Source: a virus
Strand: one strand, 5' to 3'
Virus record (IMG/VR): IMGVR_UViG_3300030382_002551
Span: 1 to 26,351 of that record
DNA length: 26,351 bases
Shown here piece by piece: positions 14,053 through 22,300 of this stretch. The notes beneath the pieces were generated by a model. The model was not told the origin of the DNA and did no database searches. It saw only the letters and a list, made by a program, of their open reading frames with translations. How positions within the stretch are numbered: position 1 is the first letter of the stretch; each line of letters opens with the position of its first letter. Both the position numbers and the translations under genes were made by a program.

Positions 14053-14364
14053 TTAGAAGGGCAGGTTAGGTCTTCCTTTCTTGGAAGATTTAGAAGGTAA
14101 TGCTCCTCCAGTTAAGTCTGGCAATGCTCCTGAAACCATTCCAGGGAGAGCTTCTTTAACTTGATCCATGACAATTTCGGTCAGCTTGTCTTGGTTAGAC
14201 GTGACCCAGTAATAGCCATAGCTAACAGTTCCTAATGTTCCAACGACTAGAACAAAAGAAGCAATGGCGAGGCCGTCGATGATTTTTCTCATGGTCATAG
14301 CTGATGGTTGCTTTAGAGGGATGCTAGGCATATCTAGAGCTTTGGGTAGTTTAGGGACTTTCAC
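14053..14364 (-). CDS. Small virion-type membrane protein, 103 aa
   Basis: A 103-residue protein starting at GTG, directly after the stop of the glycine-rich gene. The N-terminus is proline/lysine-rich (MKVPKLPKALDMPSIPLKQP), followed by one transmembrane helix at about 29-53 (IDGLAIASFVLVVGTLGTVSYGYYW), a helix (MDQVKEALPGMV) and a basic tail. Similar proteins accompany the neighbouring proline-rich structural protein in cyanophages (from memory). It may help the particle interact with a membrane; this is inference. Confidence 0.72.
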   Translation of the reverse strand: MKVPKLPKALDMPSIPLKQPSAMTMRKIIDGLAIASFVLVVGTLGTVSYGYYWVTSNQDKLTEIVMDQVKEALPGMVSGALPDLTGGALPSKSSKKGRPNLPF

Positions 14365-15267
14365 CTATTGATTAGTGATGTTTGTATTAGGGAAGGCTCT
14401 GCCATCACCCCAGATAAGACGAACTACGCCTTGACCTGAGTACGACTCATCACTCCAAGTACCATGTTGACCTTGACCACTACCAGAACCACCACCCCAG
14501 TCACCGCCGTCACCAGCTCTATGATTGGAACTATCCACCAAACCTCCATTTGAAGGGGCATTATTAGCATCTCCAATCCCGCCGCCGCCGCCGCCTGATC
14601 CAGCAGTATCACCGCCTGAACCGCCGCCGCCACCAGCTCCTATACCGTTTGTCGAACTACCTGCATACCCACCTTCTCCGTATCCCCAAGATTGGTAAGA
14701 TCCTGCACCACCGCCGCCTCCAGCATTACCGCCAGAACCACCAGTTAGACTTGTAAAAGCAGTACCTCCAGTACCTCCATCACTTCCACTACCTTCTCCA
14801 CCTATTCCACCAACACCATTATTCTTACCTCTACCACCTTCGTAAGAGCCATCTCCTACTTGTGTCTGTTTAGAAGTAGTGGAATGGCTAGAGCTTCCAC
14901 CACCCCATCCACCACCTATTCCTGAATCTCCACCAGCAGCTTTAACAGTTGTGTTATTTATGAAATATGAATCATCTCCTTCATCATCTCTTTCACCATC
15001 CCCACCTACGGCATGTTCTCCAACCCAAACTGTATAACTGGTTCCAGGCGTAACGGTAATGTTGTTTTTATAGGCACAACCACCTCCACCACCAGCTCTA
15101 CTATTAGGTTGATTATTACCCCCACCACCAGCTCCAATACATACGCAATGTACTAAAGTCACGTCAGCAGGAGCAGTCCAGCTATTACTACCTTCAGTTG
15201 TAAAAGTTGCTTGGCCTATAGGGTGAGGTTTAGCACCTAAGCCAATAAGCATTTGTTGTATAGGCAT
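14365..15267 (-). CDS. Glycine-rich tail tip/adhesin-like protein
   Basis: A 300-residue protein. The N-terminal region (FTTEGSNSWTAPADVTLVHCVCIGAGGGG) resembles the short beta strand that opens glycine-rich phage adhesins; the central 40-270 region has about fifteen runs of GG to GGGGG separated by variable Ser, Asn, Asp and Tyr-rich loops, as in polyglycine-helix receptor-binding tips. The C-terminus (GQGVVRLIWGDGRAFPNTN) matches an ending I recall from cyanophage tail proteins. It follows two fibre genes, so a host-recognition role is reasonable. The variable loops would be the binding surface. Confidence 0.8.
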   Translation of the reverse strand: MPIQQMLIGLGAKPHPIGQATFTTEGSNSWTAPADVTLVHCVCIGAGGGGNNQPNSRAGGGGGCAYKNNITVTPGTSYTVWVGEHAVGGDGERDDEGDDSYFINNTTVKAAGGDSGIGGGWGGGSSSHSTTSKQTQVGDGSYEGGRGKNNGVGGIGGEGSGSDGGTGGTAFTSLTGGSGGNAGGGGGAGSYQSWGYGEGGYAGSSTNGIGAGGGGGSGGDTAGSGGGGGGIGDANNAPSNGGLVDSSNHRAGDGGDWGGGSGSGQGQHGTWSDESYSGQGVVRLIWGDGRAFPNTNITNQ

Positions 15268-15268
15268 A

Positions 15269-16012
15269 TCAGCTCAACCCCGCACCACTTATGTAGGCGA
15301 CACTTGCAGATGCAAACCATACAGTTGCCATACCTCTACCAGCTAGAGTTCGGTTTCCTGTACTTTCATCTGCTGTGTTGTACATAGTAACCCCAGAACC
15401 TTGAGTTATTGTTTGATCTGAACCACTGTTATTGATGATACTCACGGCATCTCCAGCGTCGAATACTGAGTTATTAAGAGTGACTCCACCAGTTGATATA
15501 TAGATAGCTTTACCAGCATCTGCAGCGGTTGCTACATGAGCTGAACCTTGAGCGTTAGAAGGTATAGATCTTACATTACCTTTAGAGTCCTCTATCTTTC
15601 CTCCACAAGTAAGATCTGTACCGTCATAAGTAAGATTTGCTTCTCCTTCTAACGTGTTAGCTGTACCAGATCCTGTGATTAAACGGTTATCTGCATTATT
15701 ATTAATTGTTGTACCAGTTACAGCAGCCCAAGTAAGACCGCCTGTATTGCCTGATTGTTTAGATAAGTATTCACCGTTAGAACCAGCGTTACTTATTTGT
15801 AAGCGTGCTTCGTCTACAGCATCGTCAGCGATGGCAGCTTGAACCACTGCATCATCAGCAATAGCAGCTTGTACCACGCCGTCATCAGCGATTTGAGCTG
15901 ACCCCACTGCATCGTCAGCTATCTCACTAGAACCTACTGCGTTTGCTGGAATCTTACCAGCTGTGATGGCATCACTTTTGACGCCCGCAGTTGAAATTTG
16001 TGTTAATGCCAT
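15269..16012 (-). CDS. Second fibre-like protein with IADDAV repeats
   Basis: A 247-residue fibre-type protein. Residues about 26-65 consist of four 10-residue repeats of the form xxIADDAVxx, followed by LQISNAGSNGEYLSKQSGNTGGLTW, a module shared with the main fibre, then a beta-rich domain and a C-terminal stretch (HVATAADAGKAIYIS, INNSGSDQTITQGSGVTMYN) common in phage fibres. It has its own upstream gap with a promoter-like sequence. No chaperone or enzyme motif is visible. It may be an accessory fibre or adaptor with the glycine-rich tip. Confidence 0.82.
   Translation of the reverse strand: MALTQISTAGVKSDAITAGKIPANAVGSSEIADDAVGSAQIADDGVVQAAIADDAVVQAAIADDAVDEARLQISNAGSNGEYLSKQSGNTGGLTWAAVTGTTINNNADNRLITGSGTANTLEGEANLTYDGTDLTCGGKIEDSKGNVRSIPSNAQGSAHVATAADAGKAIYISTGGVTLNNSVFDAGDAVSIINNSGSDQTITQGSGVTMYNTADESTGNRTLAGRGMATVWFASASVAYISGAGLS
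15816..15935 (-). repeat. Four 30-bp repeats encoding xxIADDAVxx
   Basis: Four consecutive 10-codon units in the second fibre gene (EIADDAV, QIADDGV, AIADDAV, AIADDAV), in frame with no loss of reading frame, so copy number can vary without breaking the protein. Confidence 0.75.
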
Positions 16013-16103
16013 GATGTTTTATGCCTTAGTAAATGTTCTCATAGTGTAGACCTAGTTTATATTATGCATATTTCATACGCAATATGGTATTTCCATTTAT
16101 TTT
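16013..16103 (-). promoter_or_regulatory. Promoter-like gap between the two fibre genes
   Basis: A 91-bp AT-rich gap. On the minus strand it contains TTGCGT (plus 16077-16082), 15 bp, and TATAAA (plus 16056-16061), then the octamer GGTCTACA (plus 16045-16052), which also occurs upstream of the first early gene. This could be a host-type promoter or a phage-polymerase promoter for the fibre-to-structural genes below it. Confidence 0.35.
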
Positions 16104-19100
16104 TTACACTATCTCACCTACACCATAAATAGTCCATTTAAATCTATTAGGCTGTTGATCAAATTTAAATCGTACTTTTGTCATTGCACTATCAGTATCT
16201 AAAATACAACCTCTGAATCCTCCTACCGTTTTATTATGATAATCACCAGTACTAACGGTAGCTGTCATACCAGTCCATGTCATTATTACACCTCCTCCAG
16301 ATTCAGCATAATTTGGGTCATATATAGTTACTTCCCCTGCATTTCTACTGGTGTTATCTGGTAAAATTAAACCATTATCTTCGAAACTACCATACCGTGA
16401 ATAAGCTTGTTCACCATACCATCTTTGGGAGATGTAGGTGGAACTAGTGATATAACCACCTGAATTACCCAATTGACATTTTTGCGAACCTCCTCCACCT
16501 CCTCCAACTGTAAAGAAATACATGATTTTATAGCAAATATATGTATCAGCTTCAAAACCATCATATATCTCGATGTCAGTACCACTTACAGCTTGTCCAC
16601 TATCTACTTTTACCCAACCTGGACTGACTGGATCTGTCCAAGTTAAGCCACCTGTATTACCCGACTGAGCAGACAGAAGTTGACCGTTAGTAGGTGAGTT
16701 AGAAACTTTTAAATTAGCTTCATCTACAACATTACCCGCAATTACTGTTGCACCATCTCCAGTAGAAGTTACTTCTCCAGAGTGGTTAGGGTGTGTATAT
16801 TGGTTAGCCGTTGCCCAAGTTAAACCACCTGTGTTTCCAGATTGAGCTTGTAAGAATTGACCATTAGTAGGTGCGTTAGAGGCTTTTAAATTAGCCTCAT
16901 CAACTACATCATCAGCTATAACTGTCGCACCATCTGCAGTAGAGGTAACTTCACCACTGTGGTTAGGGTGTGTATAAACTGTGTCAGGTGGTACTTGCCA
17001 TGAAGATGTTCCATCTCCATCTACTCGTAAGAATTTAGTAGTACCAGATTCTCCAGTTGATTTAACATCAGTACCTTCTGAAGCTCCATCAGCCCACTCC
17101 ATTCCATTAGATGAAGTGTATTTAAGGTACTTACCATCAGCAGGTGCTTGATGTATATCTAACTTAGCTTCTACAATTGAATCATCAGCTAGTTTACTTC
17201 CAACAATAGCTGCACTATTTGATACTTTGGCATTAGTAATTGAACCATCGACAATCTTTCCAGTTGTTACTGTGTTGTCACTGGGAGTGCCAATGCTTAC
17301 GCTTGATCCTTGAGTGACAATAAAGAAATCACTCCCAGAAGCAGGGGCAGAGCTAAAGACAATATCATTTCCATCAACAGCAAAACCTTCTCCTGGTTGA
17401 CTTGTTCCAGCATTTGGTTTTTGAGTAACTCCATTAACACTTACTATTAATTGTTGAGCCATCGTAGGAGGATTGCTCAATGTAAAACGATAGGCACTGC
17501 CATTGAAAGTTGCACTTCCTCCACCTGTTCCACTAGAACTAGAAATAGTATTGATATAGAAATTACCGACAGAAGCAACGTCATCCCACGTACTGGTGGT
17601 TGCGTTGTACACCTTCATTTTATTGGCAGATGTATCAAAATAAAGATCACCATCATCATTGTTGGACGATGGTGCAGATGAGGCTACGCGATATCTTGCA
17701 TTGAAATCGTTTATATCGTCGCTTAGAGATTTGACATCATTTTCAGAGGCTAATATCTTGTGATAGTTATAAGTATTGCTTGAGCCTGTAGAGACAACTT
17801 GCATGCCAACACCACTGGCAAGTGTCTCACTGTTTAAAGAACTAGGAAAACCATTAATAGTTACTGTTGCGGGTGTGCCATCAGTGGTTCTACCTGTAGT
17901 GCTTGTTCCTGAACCGTTGACAACAACACCAGCAGCATCATTAATACTGACAACAATGCCGTTAGCGGGTTGAGATGCAGTAGCAGGGAAACTTGCATCA
18001 TTAGCAATAACAGTAAATCCTCCAACATTTCCAACTGCACTTGATACGTGAGAGGCAATAACTTTGGAAGAAGGTATTTCTGTATCACTAGTTGTTGTTA
18101 ATGTTCCGTCTCCAGAAGCTCGGAATGTTTTACCAGCGACAATATTTAATTCAGTTGTGCTAGCAGTCGCACCATCTAATTTATTTAATTCGCTGGTGTT
18201 TGCAGTGACACCATCAATTACTGCTTTTTCATTATCAGTTAAAGCATTGGTATCAGAATTAGACTCATAAGCTGTTTTGATTTCTGCTGCTGTTTGATCT
18301 GCTGTAGCGTTATCTTCTATGGCGTTAAGTCTAGAGTGGTCAGTGTCAGTAAAGACATTTGAATCTGTTGCTGATTCGACTAACGCTCGTATTTCTGCTG
18401 CTGTTTGATCGTCTTTTGCTCCAGCGTCTATAGCGTTTAGCTTGGAATGATCAGCGTCAGTAAAGACATTTGAGTCGGTAGCACTTTCAACTAACGCTCT
18501 AATTTCTGCTGCCGTTTGATCGTCTTTTGCTCCTGTATCTATATCGTTTAATTTAGTGTGATCAGCATCGGTAAAAACATTTGAATCACTAGCACTTTCA
18601 ACTAACGCTCTAATTTCTGCTGCTGTCTGGTCGTTTGTCGCACCTGTGTCTATCCCGTCTAATTTTGCTTTATCAGCAGCGGACATACTTCCTGCATTGC
18701 TGCTAGAGGAAGCTTGGAGTTTGCTTCCTGCTATAGCTGCACTGGCATTTACATCTGCATTCAGGATTGTTCCATCAAGAATCTGTGTAGAGCTAATACT
18801 GCCAGCACGTTCAAGATACGCTTTTGTTACTGCATCTTGTGCACTTGTTGGGTCGGCGACTTTAGTTAATCGAAGATTTGTGCCGGATTCTCCTAAAGAA
18901 GGAAGCCCTGTTGATTCATCAACACTGACTGTTTTTGTTTGGTTATCTTTTAATTCTTGGTCTATATATAAACTCTGTAAAGCACTGGTGTCTAGATCAT
19001 TTGCTGTAAGTGTTGAACCGTCAGCGTAATCAACAAGAGGTGTTCCTAATGAAGAGTTACGTCTGACTTCAACTCTCCTATTTGCTGATGTTGTCCCTGT

Positions 19101-19292
19101 GTTTAGACGAATCAGTTTTGGTGAGACGTTGGTTATGACTGCATATTGATTTGATCCTGTGCCCTGAGTCAGTTTTGTGTAGTCAAGGTACACTTCAATA
19201 TGTGCTTCCTTTATGTACGGGAAGGTGAATTGGAAATCAGTGGTCCCTTGTGCTGAGCTGGAATTGACGACGTATGATTGGGTGTAGGACAT
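16104..19292 (-). CDS. Main tail fibre with T7 gp17-type N-terminus
   Basis: A 1062-residue fibre. Residues 1-130 match the T7 gp17 tail-attachment domain (MSYTQSYVVNSSSAQGTTDF, FPYIKEAHIEVYLD, ANDLDTSALQSLYIDQELKD), which docks on the tail. The shaft includes four 37-residue repeats (IDTGAKDDQTAAEIRALVES pattern) and, near the C-terminus, two 59-residue repeats starting YTHPNHSGEV. The last 160 residues (VSPGWVKVDSGQ... to VGEIV) form the likely receptor-binding domain. T7 gp17 is 553 aa, so this is about twice as long. It follows the giant ejection-type protein, as gp17 follows gp16 in T7. Confidence 0.93.
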   Translation of the reverse strand: MSYTQSYVVNSSSAQGTTDFQFTFPYIKEAHIEVYLDYTKLTQGTGSNQYAVITNVSPKLIRLNTGTTSANRRVEVRRNSSLGTPLVDYADGSTLTANDLDTSALQSLYIDQELKDNQTKTVSVDESTGLPSLGESGTNLRLTKVADPTSAQDAVTKAYLERAGSISSTQILDGTILNADVNASAAIAGSKLQASSSSNAGSMSAADKAKLDGIDTGATNDQTAAEIRALVESASDSNVFTDADHTKLNDIDTGAKDDQTAAEIRALVESATDSNVFTDADHSKLNAIDAGAKDDQTAAEIRALVESATDSNVFTDTDHSRLNAIEDNATADQTAAEIKTAYESNSDTNALTDNEKAVIDGVTANTSELNKLDGATASTTELNIVAGKTFRASGDGTLTTTSDTEIPSSKVIASHVSSAVGNVGGFTVIANDASFPATASQPANGIVVSINDAAGVVVNGSGTSTTGRTTDGTPATVTINGFPSSLNSETLASGVGMQVVSTGSSNTYNYHKILASENDVKSLSDDINDFNARYRVASSAPSSNNDDGDLYFDTSANKMKVYNATTSTWDDVASVGNFYINTISSSSGTGGGSATFNGSAYRFTLSNPPTMAQQLIVSVNGVTQKPNAGTSQPGEGFAVDGNDIVFSSAPASGSDFFIVTQGSSVSIGTPSDNTVTTGKIVDGSITNAKVSNSAAIVGSKLADDSIVEAKLDIHQAPADGKYLKYTSSNGMEWADGASEGTDVKSTGESGTTKFLRVDGDGTSSWQVPPDTVYTHPNHSGEVTSTADGATVIADDVVDEANLKASNAPTNGQFLQAQSGNTGGLTWATANQYTHPNHSGEVTSTGDGATVIAGNVVDEANLKVSNSPTNGQLLSAQSGNTGGLTWTDPVSPGWVKVDSGQAVSGTDIEIYDGFEADTYICYKIMYFFTVGGGGGGSQKCQLGNSGGYITSSTYISQRWYGEQAYSRYGSFEDNGLILPDNTSRNAGEVTIYDPNYAESGGGVIMTWTGMTATVSTGDYHNKTVGGFRGCILDTDSAMTKVRFKFDQQPNRFKWTIYGVGEIV
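16623..16976 (-). repeat. Two 177-bp repeats in the fibre gene
   Basis: Two adjacent 59-codon units, each YTHPNHSGEVTSTxDGATV to QSGNTGGLTW plus a short spacer. The QSGNTGGLTW end also occurs in the second fibre gene near 15720-15770. Confidence 0.8.
18210..18653 (-). repeat. Four 111-bp repeats in the fibre shaft
   Basis: Four tandem 37-codon units beginning at minus positions 18653, 18542, 18431 and 18320. The first three are close copies (IDxGAxxDQTAAEIRALVES then SNVFTDxDHxKLN); the fourth is diverged (IEDNATADQTAAEIKTAYES). Exact 111-bp spacing keeps the frame. Confidence 0.88.
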
Positions 19293-19300
19293 GGCTTAAA

Positions 19301-22300
19301 TTAAGTACCTGCTAATTGCCGCCAAGTTGGCAGGCTGGATTGTTTTCCGTACTCCACATCATACTTAAATTGCAGGTTTCGAGACTCTTGCTCTTTAATT
19401 AACCAGCCGAGAGAATTAGGGCCTGTATCAAATTCTGCTATGAATCTTGCTTTTGCGGCTTTGACATAAGGTTCTATTACTTCCCTAAGCTTAGCTATAC
19501 GTTCACTGTTCTTCCCTTCGTAAGGGGGATATGGTGACAGACTCTGATATCTACTCGATCTAATCTGTGACTCTAATGCTTCATGGAGAGTCAGCCCATG
19601 TATCTTTATCTCTTGTGTGCCAATTACTATTAGTCTATTTAACTCGGTTGTATACAATTTTCTATCTGGCAGACTAAACATTCTTCTGTGCCAGACCCTG
19701 AGGCCACTCCCTGTTCCATGGAGTCTTAATAGCTCTTCATCTACAAGATCAGTGGATAAAGTTCTTGTTTTAAATGCTGATAAAGGCATTGCAACATCAT
19801 GGAACATTTTCAAGAAAGGTTCGTCTGGTGAAATCATTTGGCTTCCTGGGACTCCATAGCTAGGAACAGGATTGCCTGTAATTGGATGAAGCCGATTAGG
19901 TTGTGTTGCAGATAGGCCAGGTGTCTTAGCTGCTATTGTTTTTGCAAGGTTCTCGATGATATCTAGCCCCCAGATTGGTTTAGGACTGGCAGCGTCTATT
20001 TGTTTCATATAAGGATCAACTGCATTACGGGCTGCGTTTGAGAAGCCAGGCCAGAATCCTGCAAGTCTTTGTGTTACATAGTATTCAAATGGTTGTCTAG
20101 CACCAGCTTTTGCTCTGAGAGTTTCGTCTCTTGATAATTCTGTCACTAGATCCACGATATCTGTCAGCCCTTGCATTGGACCTTTCATGAATTGTCCAAC
20201 CCCTACTTGGACTAATGTCCCTGTAATTGTTGCTATCACACCTCCTGCGAATGCCATTAAGTCTTCTTCTGTGTGGTCTTTACTAGCGTAATTATCTATA
20301 TATGCTCCAACACCTCCAAAGACCGTTGCAAGTTGATCAAATGCTTCTATCGAATAATATGGAGTCCATTCACTTGTTCTTGGATTCTTAAATCTAATAC
20401 TCCAAGGTTGTCGACCTGATCTTATTTGTTTGTCTCTTATTGTTGTATTGAATTGGCTTAATGGCCCTGTAAATTCCACGTGTTGACTAGCTGCCAGCAT
20501 TAGAGCTAAGGAGAAAGCTGTATAAGCTATTCCAGTCTCTCCTAATGCTCTTGCTCTAGTGTTGGGATTTTGGCTGTTGAAATCTCTCCAATAACTATCA
20601 ACATATCGACTCAATGGTGTAAATCTTAGTGTGGATTTTATTAGGTTATGAGGTGTCCTTACTATTGGAATCATCATCCCTGAGATATTTGAAGTCACAC
20701 GGTTTTTACTACGATGGCCTTTCTGTATAAAGTCGGCTGGAAGATTTGCAAGGCCTTCCATAGCTTGTCTAAAGTGAGTTCCTTGATCGACTTCCTCTCT
20801 CATCCATTGATCAACCCATTCAACAATTTCTCTTGGATTAGTTATACCTTGTTGTCTTGCTTTTAATACTCCATATTGATAGTCTTTCTTCTCTGCTCTT
20901 ACTTTTACACTGTCTGTAAAGTTTACCCAGTCCATTGCATGTTTAGCTTGCTCACCTTTCAATCGACCATCTTTGATGATGGTGCCATTAGCTAGATCTA
21001 CGTCTTCAATACTTGCTTTTATTATTTCATCAGTCTTTCTAGAAGCATAGTCCCAAGCTTTATCTGAACCTGGTTCAAATCCTTTTACTTCTGCATTGGC
21101 TAGTTCTAATTCCATGATTCGGCCCCATTCGGAGGCAGGGCCAACCATTCCTGCAACGAAAGTATCAAACCCACCCATTATTCGACTTGATACACTGCTG
21201 CCTTTCTCTATTGCTTTTAATGCTTTTGCTCCATAGTAAAGACCTTGAGCGATAGGGTTAGCATCTATATCTGCAGAGAAATGATCATCCGGTATTTGCT
21301 CTGTTAATTGTTGTGCTTTAAGGTCGAGTTCTAATTGATCTGGATTAGTCGGTAGTCCTCTTCCGCCGTCAGCTTCATACTTTCTTCTTCCTACGTTGAC
21401 AAATACTTCGTTGTGCTTAATTGCTTCAGTCATCATCTTCCAGGCGTAAGGAAGATTCTGGAGATATTTGGGATAGATACCCATATCTAGACTGATTCTT
21501 TGCCTTGCTGCTTTCCTCGCTGCTGCATCCATTCCAGGCATCTGCATTGCCTCACCCATGGCTTGAGTTATAGGTAATGTTGCACCCCTATAAGCACTTC
21601 CAAGTAGAACTTTCATCCATGTTCGTGTATTAAAGAAGATGAGGTTTCTGTATATACTGGCATATACATTTGGATTTAATCCGCCATCTGGAACTTTGAG
21701 CATCAGCTCTGCTGCTGTTGCTCTAGCACTAGGATTGTTTTTCATGAACCAGGTCAATTCTGTCAACCGATCAAGCGTTTGTATTGCTTCTGGGGTTAAC
21801 TTCTTAGACTTGATAGATTTCAGAACAGTTGCAGGTAGTTTCTTCTCAAGTGTATTTGCAGCCCCTGTAATTGCTGCATCTAATATACTTTTAAATGAAG
21901 GCCCTTCTGGTTTTTGAGGAGGGATTGCTGCTTCTGAATCTATAACTCGGTTCGCTGTGTTCGTGTCAAATATGACAACTTGATCTCCTGTAAGTGGTTT
22001 ATTCGTAAAGTCAGTCCCATATCTAATACCTCCATAACCTTGATCTTCTGCCCAACTTTTAATACCTGTTTGTTGAGCAGGTGTTAGTTCAATCCCGTCT
22101 GGGCTGCTTTTGATTTTTCCTAGATTTAATTCATGAACTAGATCAGTGATCCTTTTGTTGGTAGAAACAAGATCAAGGATGGAAATATCTTGGGGGACAT
22201 TTCCATACAGTTCAACTGAATCAGGAAGTCCAGGCACCTGATTAGTCGAGAAGTACACTCCATCGCCGAGGAAACCTTGCTGAGGAGTGAAGCCATCTCT

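Noticed and set aside
18646-19029. 127-codon plus-strand ORF opposite the tail fibre
   Set aside because: Antisense of conserved fibre sequence, no ribosome binding site, no recognisable fold.
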